A stretch of DNA of 64,000 bases from assembly GCA_964019135.1 (NCBI GenBank), contig OZ025255.1:19755708-19819707 (forward strand). Direction: 5' to 3'. A program made the translations under genes and the position numbers. Origin of the DNA: Arenicola marina. Lineage: Eukaryota; Annelida; Polychaeta; Arenicolidae. Each line of letters begins with the position of its first letter. The stretch's first letter is position 1. The notes under the pieces are model-generated. The model saw only the letters and a program-made list of their open reading frames with translations, was not told where the DNA came from and made no database searches. Shown in pieces: positions 53,346-64,000 of this stretch.

Positions 53346-55109
53346 CTGCTGGTTGTCTGGCGCTGGTAAATATCTGGTCATGTAAATAATTAGTAAGGTT
53401 TGGTTAAGGTACGGTATGACTTGCCGTTATTAGAATGTGTTTAATGTGAAATAATTAAAAATTCTTTCCTATTGTTATTTATTATATATTACATTAAACT
53501 GATGCCGTCTGCATCAGGCATTCATGCATCTGCGTCTGCATCTGCTTTCACAATATTTTCTGTAATAAAGCCAGTTACAACAACCGGAAGTTGCTCAGCG
53601 TTTGCATAATATGTAGAAGGTCATGCTGGATCTTCTAAACTTAGAACGGGATTGTTAATGCAATGGCGTAATTTGCTGGTTCCATTCCGTGCAACTCGTT
53701 GGGTCATCGCGTGACGCACCTGGGGCCAGCAATAGAATACCCTGTGCCCCGAGACAACAATTACAACAACTTTAATGTGCTAATATGCGATAAGGTAAAC
53801 ATCCTGGTATTTAAGGCCAGTCATATTCACCACATACCCCAATATTATCCCGGCGGGTCGTTAGGAGCCGACGTTGGCCGTTATACCAGTTCATTGTGGC
53901 GGGCCACATGGAGTCCACAGCGCCTATGACATGTCAGATATATAGCATTGTCCACAGTCACACCACCCAGATAGTAACAGCCAGTTTGAACGGATCAATC
54001 GCACAGGGCGTGACCGCAGGAGGACGCTTATTGCAACAAAGAACACAAAAAACAGCCTGACCATCTCCTCCAACCAGCAATGCCTGGTTACTCCCCCTAA
54101 TATATGGCGATATACACAGATCGCATATGAACTAACGTTACTGCACGATAGGGACGCATGGCAAGGCGGCAGACATTAATGAGCTCAAAGGGTGGGTGTG
54201 CGTACACCCTCCCCTACACCCCCTCAACACGTATACAACAGCAATTGATGACGCAAATCTTGCATAGGCAGAACAGTATCACTATAATGTAAGGATATGT
54301 ATAATCAGCAAAAAGACAGATAAAATATAATTCACGCAAATTAAGCGCGCAATTTCGTTATAAGCTTACCTTTTCCAATCATCCGTGGTTACGATTAAAT
54401 ACATGTGAATGCTATAAAAGTAGTGTTTTCCTTTAATCAGCATAATGTACATCTTGAGTTATTCGCCCCCCTTTGGGGGCATTCATATGTGACGACATAT
54501 TTAAAAGTTAACATGGCCCATTAACGTAGACTGGTGGTGGTGTGAGGCTTTGTCTCATGGTATAAGCTGTCCGTGACACGTGTCGTACAATTTGAACTAC
54601 ATTATGCGTACCTTTCCTAACTCAAGCTCGACACGTGCGCAAAAAGCATGAACTCAAATAGGAGATAACCAGAAACGAGGAAGTGAGTGTATCTGTAGTT
54701 ACTCTAGATACGTTGTAACGGTTAGATACAAATAATGGCCTTATACTTTGGGTGTGAAGGTTAACCCTTCATTATCCGGTAGTAATTTTACTGATTGTGT
54801 TTAAGAATCAAAAGATATATATGGTCCAATCTGTCAATTAAAAAGCCAACAGGCAACAAGTCAAGCGAACGTTTACACGTTTATTCATGCAACGTCTAGT
54901 GCAGCAATACATATAAACTGTACCGTGATGCGGTGACTGAGCTGACTTGACAATCTTGGTAGTTATTGCCCCGTGATCGGTAGGTAGGGCGGTGAATTCT
55001 TGATTTAATACCCTGGTTTATGATTCCCTCCTGCTCTCTTTACTGTTCTTTTGCTTCGCCCCCTTTCACCAAACATCGAAAAACATAACTTAAGTGAAAA
55101 CGTCTCCTG
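53346..55109. other. Spacer between satellite and right arm, no gene seen
   Basis: No supported coding region. A short perfect hairpin (GCCCCC, TTT, GGGGGC) lies at about 54,466-54,480. The open stretch at 53,699-53,929 has no family features that I recognise. Confidence 0.5.
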
Positions 55110-55649
55110 CCCTCGGTTCCCATAACGTGTACAAAAAGGTGTACGTTAAGGGAGTGTGAACCATAGCGGTAGCATAGAGTGAGAGCCAATAAGCAGGAGC
55201 TCGCGCAGTACGGCATACAAAACGTATATATTCGGAGTCTATGAAGTCAAGACTTGATAAACAGGCTTTTTAAATTTTTATCATATAAACGATAAACATG
55301 TTATCAAGACAACGCATAGGTCCTACGTACTAAATAACTGGCGGTGATATCTTGATGGAGGGAGGAACGTTTTTCGCTTACGTGTCTGCGTTGGTGACCA
55401 TATGATTCATATGTAAGTCGTAGCTCTTCTATGCAGTGATGCCTACAACATAAGGCTAGTATGTTTGTTGACAAAAATATATGCGACAAGCGGCGAGATC
55501 TTTCAGGCGGAAACCCGAGCCCCGCCCAAAACACGACAACCCCAGCAACCCCCAGACGATACGCGGCCGACAGACGATCTCCCCTGAAGTACGACTTCAA
55601 ACTAAAACACGTCCCTCGCCAACACACGATCCCCAGCCCGTCCCAAAAA

Positions 55650-56925
55650 CGGGATCCCCCCGCCGACTGTCGACCCCCCCCCCCCACCCCGCTGTAACAC
55701 AGCCCTCCAACGAATCACGCCCCACGCCGAAACACAACTCTACACCGACTCTCGATTCCCCACAGAAACACCACCCTCCGCCAACTCTTGAACCCTCCTA
55801 CCGAAACGCAACCCTCCGCCGACTCTCGACCCCCCCTACCGAAACACAACCCTCCGCCAGCTCTCGACTCCTCCACAGAAACACAACCCTCCGCCAACTC
55901 TCGACCCCCACACAAACACAACCATGCGCCGACTCTCGACCATCCACAGAAACACGACTCCCCACGGAAGCACGACCCTCCGGTAACTCTTGACCCCCGA
56001 CAGAAACCCAACCCTCCGCCGACTCTCGACCCCTCCTACCGAAACACAACCCTCCGCCAACTGTCGATCCCTCCACAGAAACACAACCCTCCACAGAAAC
56101 CCCACCCACCGCCAGTTCTCGACACCCCACAAAAACACGACTCTCCATCGTCCTTCGACCGCCCACGGAAACACCACCCTCCGCCACCTCTCGACTCCCC
56201 ACAAAAACACAACTCCTCGCCCGCTGTCGACCACCCACAAGAACACGACCCTCCGTCGACTCTAGACCCCCCCACAGAAACACAACCCTCCACCAACTCT
56301 CGACCGCCCACAGAAACACGAACCTCCGGTAATTCTCGACCCCCCACAGAAACACGACCCTCCATCGACCCTCGACCGCCCACAGAAACACCACCCTCCC
56401 CCAACTCGCGACTGCCCACAGAGCCAAGACCCTCCATCGACTCTCGACCCCCCACAGAAACACAACCCTCCGTCCGCTCTCGACCCTCCACAGAAACACG
56501 ACCCTCCGTCGACTGTCGACCCCCCCACAGAAACACAAACCTCCACCAACTCTCGACTCCCCCACAGAAACACAACCCTCCGCCCGCTCTCGACCCTCCA
56601 CAGAAACACAAACCTCCACCAACTCTCGACCCCCCCACAAAAACACCACCTTCCGCCAACTCTCGGCCACCCACAGAAACCCCGACCCTCCATCGACCCT
56701 CGACCGCCCACATAAACACCACCGTCCGCTAACTCTCGACTCTCCCACAGAAACTCAACCCTCCGACGACTCTCGATACCCCTACCGAAACACGACTCTC
56801 CGACCATTCTCGACCTCCTACTGACACAGGACCCTCCACCGACTCTCGATCCCCCACAGAAACGCCCCCCCCCCCAACCCCCCGCCGAAGCACGACCCTT
56901 CACCGAATCTCGCTAATATAACGTT
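55650..56925. repeat. ~36-bp minisatellite, inverted copy, about 35 units
   Basis: Reverse complement of the 2,975-6,990 unit (CCCTCCGCCAACTCTCGACC). About a third of the left-arm length. Reading frames on both strands are repeat artefacts. Confidence 0.92.
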
Positions 56926-57300
56926 TAACATAAGTAGTAACTTCATCGGTACTAAATAATTGCCCGGCAGGGTGACGTATTGCAAATCGGTTTGCATCGA
57001 GATACAGCAATGGTGGCACACTGTATTTTGGATGACACAGAGTAAACAAATAAAGGGTCCCCTGGCGTGAGGGAAGGCTCGGGCGGCGAGGGGGGGACGC
57101 GACGGGCCAGGGTGACGAGGAGGGCCAGGGAGGGGGAGGTTGGGTGGGGGGTCGATCATTGATGTAGATGGCCCATAATTGTGGTGTCTAAGCCAGCGTT
57201 AGAACTGAATGCAACTGATCTTGATAGATGAACACCATATGGATTGGTATGAAACACACTTTAGTGCAGTGTGTTACAACAATGTTACATGTTGAATGAT
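56926..57300. other. Right-arm-specific spacer
   Basis: Has no match in the left arm. Includes a G-rich stretch at about 57,075-57,150. No gene is seen. Confidence 0.5.
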
Positions 57301-57656
57301 CATCATATGCATCAAAGTCCTCTTTAAGTGTTGTGCAACCATGTACATTTGTAATGCTAAGAAAAAAGAAACGTTTTTAACGACCATACGAAGTGACTGC
57401 GCAGCCAGTGTGTACTGACTTACTTCCCGGTCAGGACAAGCCAACTAAAGTCAAAGTCATAAATGCCGTAGACTCACGTTTCGGCCTATATTTTCCGCGA
57501 TTGTGCTGCGATCGCTCTAAAAATTACTGACGTGAGAAAGCAACACTATACCATTTTAATGATACCAAACTTACGTTTGTACTGCCATGTTACTTTGACT
57601 TTTACTTTGGTTTTGCCACACTATTCATATCATATAAGCCATATCTTATAACAAGC

Positions 57657-58206
57657 CCTTAAGGTAACATGCATGCATATTCAAAGTCCATTTCAAACAT
57701 AGGCTTAGGACTTTCGTTTCGCGTAACAAGCCCCATGAGACGTTTTCGGATTCGGACTAAATATCAGCTGTACATAAATATATTCAAGCAAAGAGAGGTC
57801 GAAGCCTATTACGTCATGTCTTTAATAATTAAATCAGCTGCTCCACAAAATTAACGAATAGATTATTCAATGTTAACACTGGATGTATACTTCAAATTAA
57901 AGTTAATTTATAAGCGACGGGCTAAATGTCTGTTGCCAAGCAGAGCGCTCTTGGTGACCGCCCTTCGGCTGCTGTCATAGTGAGTATTTGTGACGTCAAA
58001 ATGTTATACACATGATGTCACAATGGGAGTTCCTTAGCAACCGAATGATATGCCACAAGCACCTGCAGGGTATACGTCACCCCGCCAAAGATATTCTTTA
58101 TGGCAAGCCGAAGTGAGATTAATTTTGAATATTAATCTGGATGTATCCCCACGGAATATCTGAATTAATAAATATACGCTCGCATTTTTTAGGTAGCACC
58201 TATTCC
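57657..58206 (-). mobile_element. Interspersed element, second copy
   Basis: Reverse-complement copy of 22,635-23,285, shorter because it has only one unit of the internal CATCCAGT repeat. Absent from the matching place in the left arm, so it arrived after the duplication or was lost on the left. Confidence 0.7.
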
Positions 58207-58629
58207 TAGTATCATCAGACCACAGGGAAGCCAGAAATGTATTCTTCCTCCAGAAATATATTCCTGCTTTGTTATGTCCATCATGTGGTTGAGAGCATAA
58301 TCTTAATATAACTGGAGCAACTTCCCCCTAATACGTGGAATGAAGTCAACATTGTTTGCATATGGCTTAATTATAGGGTTTTCTGACTCTGATGCATCTG
58401 TAGGGTTCAGAAATGCTTCTGAATGTATCTTTAGTGGCTGCAACTGTTATGTCAATATTTGGACATCGACCCTTTCTTGTGCTCTACGCGGTGGGCGGCC
58501 TATATGATTTTATTGACTATGATAATAATATAGGAAAAACATTGTGGCGATAAGTTCGTTTAAAAGTATCTAAACTCATTATTAGCAGACCGCACATGTA
58601 TGTGAAGCGCTTGTATGTATGTATTCATC

Positions 58630-59128
58630 GCTTGAGACAAAACTATCTGACATCTCGTGGTGGCCTTTGACCTCTGCGCGGTGTCATCTCTCAAGCGTGG
58701 CCGCTGCCGGCTTCCCCGCCTCACCCTGGAGAGGTAGGCCTAGAGCTGTACGACCCACCCTGATCCAGGAAGTGAAGCCAGCGCTGGTGCAATTAACTAC
58801 AGCATAGTCCACAAAGGGTTAGAGTCACGCATTTATACTGTTGTTGAGAGACGACGAAGTAACGAAATTAGAAGAGTCTGCAGAACAGCAACAAGTATCC
58901 CACCAATATAGTGATTCGTAAATGTAGGACGACTTGTCTATGACGAACATCCCTGTCAGACAGTCACAGAATACAGGACACTCTCGTAAACGCCTTCAGA
59001 AAAAAAACCAGGCGAACTGATGCCGTCATTATTTAGTGCGTCATTCACTGTGGTTACCAACATATGACCGGTGGGAGGAGGACAGATCAGCAGCTAGCGT
59101 GCACGGTGTGATGACCCCCGGTGACGTC
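58630..59128 (+). promoter_or_regulatory. Conserved 5' region of gene C
   Basis: Matches 1,563-1,960 (inverted) and 32,280-32,726. Contains a single 34-bp unit at about 58,733-58,765, a TATA-like CATTTATAC at 58,830-58,838 and TGACGTCA abutting the ATG. Confidence 0.5.
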
Positions 59129-59213
59129 ATGGCGGTGGCTGGGCACCGGGTCTTCCCTGTCCTTGTACTGTGGCTCTTGGTAAAGCTGACATACAGTGGA
59201 GCGGATGCGACGG
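59129..59213 (+). CDS. Signal-peptide first exon of a WSC/EGF receptor gene (gene C), partial
   Basis: 85 nt, phase 1, GTAGGT donor intact. [10 protein letters not shown], core [10 protein letters not shown], tail SGADAT. Closest relative is gene D's exon in the left arm. The gene would run rightwards out of the window; the only later trace is the repeat at 63,190-63,720 that resembles a WSC exon end. Product assigned from paralogy with gene B only. Confidence 0.7.
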
Positions 59214-59268
59214 GTAGGTCTGGCGGCTCTCGCCTACACGTTGGGAGGGGAGGGGCGGTGGAAAGATA

Positions 59269-59773
59269 TAGTCAAATTCATTAGTGCCGTTCACACTGTT
59301 TTGGCCGATATTTTCGTTAAAATTGGAGTGAACGCTCGGGAATTTACGAACACGCTGCAAGACCCAGAGACCCAGATAATTCAATCATACTTTCCTTTCT
59401 GTGGCAATCTATTCGTCCTACATTATCCAAAGTAAGCTTGCACATGATGAAGCTCCATTGACCACAAATGTCTGCCTCAAAATAAGCTAAAAGAAGGAGC
59501 ACGTACCTGCTATGACATCTACCGTCTCCATTGTCTCAATTGCATCCAATGGCAACAATTGCTAGGCAACGTTGTGTGCACGCTCCGTCAATGGAGCTTC
59601 ATCATGTGCAAGATTACTTTGGATAATATGGGAAGAATAGATTGGCACAGAAAGGATTGAATCGTTTGGGTCTCTGGGTCTTGCAGCCTGTCTGTAATTT
59701 TGTGAGCGCTCACTCTCATTTTAACAAAAATATCGGCCAAAAACAGTGTGAACAGCATTACTGAATTTGATTA
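59269..59773. mobile_element. Foldback MITE with ~190-bp terminal inverted repeats
   Basis: The left end TAGTCAAATTCA and the right end (reverse complement TAATCAAATTCA) begin long inverted repeats. They share TGTTCACACTGTTTT, CTGCAAGACCCAGAGACCCA and TTGCACATGATGAAGCTCCA, leaving about 115 bp of centre. TA lies on each side (59,267-59,268 and 59,774-59,775). The unoccupied form of the same site appears twice as a paralogue, GAAAGATAGGTGTGG at 59,947 and GAAAGATGGGTGTGG in the left arm, so the boundaries are well fixed. The TA target suggests a Tc1/mariner-type donor. Confidence 0.85.
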
Positions 59774-59799
59774 TAGGTGTGGTGATTCCCTGTGACGTC

Positions 59800-59884
59800 A
59801 TGTCAGTGGCTGGGTACCGGGTGTTCCCCGTCCTTGTACTGTGGCTCCTGGTACAGCTGCTATACAGTGGAGCGGATGCGATGG
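59800..59884 (+). pseudogene. Second signal-peptide exon of gene C, donor lost
   Basis: Complete signal peptide ([27 protein letters not shown]), but the donor is GAAAGT in place of GTAAGT. Arose by a tandem duplication of roughly 180 bp not present in the left arm. Confidence 0.65.
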
Positions 59885-59977
59885 GAAAGTCTGGTGGCCC
59901 CCGCCTACACGTTGGGAGAGGGGGGAGGGGGGAGGGGATGCGGTGGAAAGATAGGTGTGGTGATTCCCTGTGACGTC

Positions 59978-60035
59978 ATGTCGGTGGCTGGGTACCGGGT
60001 CTACCCCGTCCTTGCACTGTGGCTCCGATCTACCG
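59978..60035 (+). pseudogene. Truncated signal-peptide exon copy
   Basis: TGACGTCATG context and MSVAGYRVYPVLALWL, then the sequence breaks into unrelated DNA containing GGCAGAGGGCGTTACG. Counterpart of 1,300-1,412. Confidence 0.6.
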
Positions 60036-60195
60036 GCAGAGGGCGTTACGCTACGTTATAGTCCCTCTGCCCTACGTCAAATTTAACCATCAGAATTATC
60101 CTTCATACGCTTCAGTTTGCCATCAAATACACCGCTGTGTTTAGCATATTCGACCAAAACAACTCTCTAAAACCATTCGGTGAGAGGTTACGTGG

Positions 60196-60284
60196 GCAGA
60201 GGTTATATGAGGAACGAGCTCCCTCGGTTGGCATAGTGTTGTGGCTCCTGGTACGGCCGACACACAATGTAGCGGATACGATGG
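60196..60284 (+). pseudogene. Remnant or variant signal-peptide exon (gene C side)
   Basis: Reads VLWLLVRPTHNVADTMG with an intact GTAAGT donor but a replaced N-terminal part. Inverted counterpart at 1,057-1,140. The retained donor on both arms leaves an alternative first exon possible. Confidence 0.5.
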
Positions 60285-61664
60285 GTAAGTCTAGCGGATC
60301 TCACCCTACTGATAGGGGAATGCCATGGTTAAGTCTGCCATCTCTCACCGAGCCATGGGGGGGACCAGAACACTGAGGAATACGGGGAGGGTGGTAGATG
60401 GAGCACTGGGAAAGGGTCCAGGAGTATGTGTACCTGTAGGGAGCGGCATATAGCTAATCAGAGAGGTACCTGAGATATTCAAGGTACAGCCCCACACCAT
60501 GGGACGCAAACTCCTTCACTCAAACGATGCCCCAATCAATGTTGCACAATGAAATAAATGCTTGTCTAACACATACGGAATTAGTGTGGTTCAGAGGCTT
60601 TGTATGACGACTAAACATTCATCTCAGCCGTCAATGAATATATTAACATTATTTACAGGGAGTCGTCGGTTTAACCCCGCCAGCCTCTAATACCCCCATG
60701 GGACCCCCCACCCCGCCACATGAAAGGGGTCGATTCATAATTAGTTTGCTGGACTTCTCTAAGAATAAATTACCTCGATGTAAAGATACCTTTAAGATCA
60801 CTCTCCAACTTATACCCAATCGAAATCCTTGAACGGTGTAGGGAGTATGGTGAAAGGGCCCAGGCGGCCAGTGACCGCGCCTCCCCACAACTGATTCAAA
60901 CCAGAATCACGAATGACAGCCTCATCATGTACAATGAGAAGCAAACCGACCGCTTACCTGAATCACCGCGCATGACATTCTGAATCTGTACCATCGAGAG
61001 AGAGGCGGAACACCTTGGCCTACTCCAATCGACGATAGGTGAAGTTATCACCCACAAAGGATCGACTGCCTATAGGCCCCTGGTTCCGGTCCAAACCATG
61101 CAGGACGTCCGACAGGCTTATCACCGCCTCCTTTTCTTTTTTTATTTCCCAACGTATATACACCGACTAATGGCAGGACTTGTCCCGTCCCCACGGTGAC
61201 CGCTATGCCGGGCTAGTACCGGCCTGGCTCTCTACCTAACAGTAACTTATGTACAGTCCGTTACATCCGAGCAAAACATCATAGTTGGTTACATGCGCTT
61301 CCCACAGTTACACAGTTCCGAATTCTTAATGATTGGGAAGGCAACCAAGGCTGACTTTCTCACAGTTACACAATTTAGAATTCTTAATGATTTGAAATTT
61401 CGATCTTTCTTGGTGAAGGAGAAAAATGGCGGATGGAAAACCAGTGCGCATGGGTCACGTGACGCCGTGTAACCCATCGCCCACGTGACCAAAATTCCGG
61501 GGCTCCCGATGGGGAGATGGGAAGATCCGGGGTTCCTGGCAGGGGAAAAGTACTTCGGACAGGCTCCCTGCGAGTAGGAGATAATTACTCCTATCGTTGC
61601 TGCGCAACGAAAGAAATTATGGCACATAATTGCATATATCCTACGAAAACACAACCTGGTAAAT

Positions 61665-63150
61665 GTGGCGATCGTCATCACGCGACGCTTCGCCACACGG
61701 CAATCCGAAATGTATAAAACTAATTTGAAAACATATAATAGTATCCTGAAACAAAACATACAGTTGGCAAAACAAACCCATTACAACAGCCGTTTTATCC
61801 AATATCAAAATGACAGGAAAAATACTTGGATTGAGATAAATACTATCTTTAAAAACACAAGACATAAAGAAAGGTTTCCATAGACATTTAATATGGATGA
61901 TATCCCTATAACAGACAAACATGTCATAGCTAATAGCTTCAATAGCTTTTTCGTGAATGTAGCAACAAATGTATTTACTAAAATGCAAAAACCGAATAAC
62001 GTAATGTTAAATGACTATCTAAAACATCTCCCATGTAAAACTGAACTGAAATTTCGGCCAATAGCTAAGCATGAGACGTTACAAATTATCGATGAGCTAA
62101 AACCCAAATCCAGCTCTGGGAACGATGAATTATCAGTTAAATGACTTAAAATCGTAAAGATGAAATAAGAGAAACTGTCACATTCATCATTAATCAATCA
62201 ATAACCACAAGAAATATTCCCCGATAATTATCGACCTATCTCGATTCTACCATCTATCTCGAAGGTATTTAAAAAGCAATATTTAAGCAATTATATGAAC
62301 ATTTCCAAATGAAAAAATTGTTTAACCCCGGGCAACATGGATTCAAAAAAACAGCATTATACCGAGTTAGCTACACTAGAACTGGTAGACACAACCATTC
62401 AAAAACTAGATGAAGGGAAAATGTCCATAAATATCTGTCTTGACATGTCCACAGCCTTCGACACTCTTAATCATAATATAATTTCTGCAAATTTAAAACA
62501 CCAAGGAGTTTTGTGGCTGCTCATTAACACTTTCACAAAACTATCGTCCCAATCGCAAGCAATATGTACGCATTGAGAATGTTGAATCTGGTCGATTTAA
62601 TTTAATCGTTCTCGTGGAGTCCCCCAAGGGGCAATTTTAGGACTTCTAATTTTCATAATATATGTAAACGATATCGAATATACAAGTAAACTTTGCAAAG
62701 CTGTAAAATATGCAGATGACGCGACACTTTTCACTTTAGAAACAGATAACCTAATATTGGAGAACTAAACTAGCAAAAATAAACGACTGGCTAAATGTCA
62801 ATAAACTGTGTTTTAACATCAGTAAAACAAATGTTACCGGCATACTTTATAAGTTGAGAAATGTACTTCCGCCTCAATTCTTTGTCATTATCTACAACTC
62901 TTTAATTCTACCACATTTTTATTATTGTATACATGAATGGGGTCACCAAATATATAGATTAAGCAAGCTCCAAAAAAATCCTAAGGGGATTGTTTCAAAT
63001 AATTAATATATTTCACACACAGAACCACTATTCAAGGAGCTAAAACAGCTAAAATTAAAGGTCATAAACTACATAAAACTACATAAAAAATACGATCATC
63101 AATTCGTACGCCTATGAATGTAACAGCCCTCACTGCTATTCATGTAAAAA
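61665..63150 (+). mobile_element. Decayed LINE fragment
   Basis: Pieces of a LINE reverse transcriptase in several frames: VIANSFNSFFVNVATNV (compare IIANGFNHFFVNIGS in the 29-kb LINE), DNYRPISILPSISKVF, CLDMSTAFDTLNHNI, GVPQGAILGLLIFIIYVNDI and YADDATLF. Many stops and frame breaks; the 5' part and 3' end are missing. Older than the 29-kb element. Confidence 0.8.
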
Positions 63151-63189
63151 ATAATGTTAAACTAACGGTCCATTATAAATCAACAACAT

Positions 63190-63720
63190 GAGGCATACTC
63201 CTACTGTGCACTATGGGTCAGTTTCCAATGTCATTCCATCATCAGTTTAATCTAAACCATATCCCTACTCTGGACTCATGGTCAGTTTCCAATGTCAGTC
63301 CATCATCAGTGTAGTCTACGCCATATCCCTACAGCGGACCCAGGGTCAGTTTCCAATGTCAGTCCATCGTCAATGTAGTCTAAACCATATCCCTACAGTG
63401 AACCCAGGGTCAGCCTCCAATGTCAGTCCATCGTTAGTGTAGTCTAAACCATGTCCCGACACTGGACTCATGGTCAGTTTCCAATGTCAGTCCATCATCA
63501 GCGTAGTCTAAACCATATCCTTACACTGAACTCATGGTCAGTTTCCAATGTTAGTCCATCATCAGTGTAGTCTACGCCATATCCCTACACTGGAGCAAGG
63601 GTCAGCCTCCAATGTCAGTTCATCATCAGTGTAGCCTAAACCATATCCATAGAGCGGACTTAGGGTCAGTATCCAATTTCAGTCCATCATCAGTGTAGTC
63701 TAAACCATATCCCCACAGGG
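63190..63720 (+). repeat. 64-bp tandem repeat resembling a WSC exon end, about 8 units
   Basis: The unit contains CCATATCCCTACAGCGGACT, CAGGGTCAGTTTCCAATGTCAG. That segment matches the last ~36 nt and donor of the WSC exon at 33,671-33,820. Further partial units follow the SINE (63,976 to the window end), and older ones are at 16,085-16,270. Confidence 0.85.
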
Positions 63721-63969
63721 GCTTGCCCGGTAGCTCAAGTGGCCAGAGCGCTCGCATTGCGTGCTCTGGTCACCTGAGAGCCTAACTGCGCGTGGATCGA
63801 TGGTTCGAGCCCGGCTGTGGCCATGTCTGTGTGGTTGCAGGATAAAGATCCCATGTCCTTTTTTGCAAAGAGTGGGGGGTTTACCCCCGGGGACATGGCT
63901 CCACTCTCCCTTCCTTCTCCCATTGACGCGATATGACCAAGTGGCTAAAGTGTCCTGAATAACCAACCA
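63721..63969 (+). mobile_element. tRNA-derived SINE inserted in the 64-bp array
   Basis: The tRNA-like head has an A-box TAGCTCAAGTGG and a B-box GGTTCGAGCCC. The body has GGGGACATGGCTCC and the end TGTCCTGAATAACCAACC. Interrupts the 64-bp array, so it is younger than the array. Confidence 0.88.
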
Positions 63970-64000
63970 AAACCAGTGCCCGTCCATCATTAGTGCAGTC

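Larger units (their letters stand above)
55110..61395. repeat. Right arm of large inverted duplication
   Basis: Colinear in reverse complement with 1-15,839. It holds compact versions of the left-arm minisatellites, plus insertions the left lacks: the element at 57,657-58,206, the foldback MITE at 59,269-59,773, and an extra signal-peptide exon at 59,800. Homology begins at the GGTTCCCATAACGTG stretch near 55,115 and ends at the 58-bp repeats near 61,390. Confidence 0.85.

Noticed and set aside
53699-53929. 76-codon reading frame
   Set aside because: No recognisable motif and no start or splice support.
63721-63800. Functional tRNA gene
   Set aside because: The A and B boxes belong to a SINE head with a long body and shared tail. 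The second copy at 32,861-33,097 confirms this.

Overview
The window reads as intron-rich animal nuclear DNA. It has GT-AG introns with conserved phases, tRNA-derived SINEs, LINE fragments, MITEs and very large minisatellite arrays. The gene content is a cluster of receptors with a WSC domain and calcium-binding-type EGF repeats, one of which carries a tandem protein tyrosine phosphatase (PTP) tail. This points to a lophotrochozoan, most likely a bivalve mollusc. The organism is an inference; the exon structures are read directly from the sequence.

Layout. (1) 1-15,839 is the left arm of a large, diverged inverted duplication whose right arm is about 55,110-61,395. Each arm carries the promoter and signal-peptide exon(s) of a receptor gene pointing out of the window: leftwards on the minus strand (gene D) and rightwards on the plus strand (gene C). 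The left arm is swollen by three minisatellites: a 34-bp unit at 1,930-2,452, a ~36-bp unit at 2,975-6,990 and a 49-bp unit at 7,030-15,370. The first and third are about single-copy in the right arm, and the second is about three times shorter there. (2) 15,840-16,270 holds a MITE with a degenerate telomere-like core at the arm boundary, then short repeats resembling the end of a WSC exon. (3) 16,537-27,782 is gene A (+): half a WSC domain, five EGF exons (one with a nonsense codon), then a transmembrane exon with a short tail carrying YEEI and YTNW tyrosine motifs. (4) 29,050-31,053 is a 5'-truncated LINE. (5) 32,727-44,739 is gene B (+): signal peptide, complete WSC, two EGFs plus a partial EGF, a transmembrane helix, a catalytically intact PTP domain D1 and a degenerate D2. 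(6) 47,430-53,345 is a ~5.9-kb satellite of 73-bp units. (7) The right arm follows. (8) 61,665-64,000 holds a decayed LINE, a 64-bp tandem repeat resembling the 3' end of a WSC exon, and a SINE.

How the genes fit together. A and B share ectodomain architecture and a phase-1 exon rule, but their cytoplasmic ends differ. A offers candidate Src-family and Grb2 SH2 docking tyrosines; B carries an active tyrosine phosphatase. This resembles a paired-receptor arrangement in a locus that is actively shuffling exons. That functional pairing is inference. Gene A lacks a visible signal peptide and first WSC half, so it may be a broken copy or may use a distant first exon.

The longest open reading frames in the window (up to 2,819 codons) are products of stop-free tandem repeats and are not annotated as genes.
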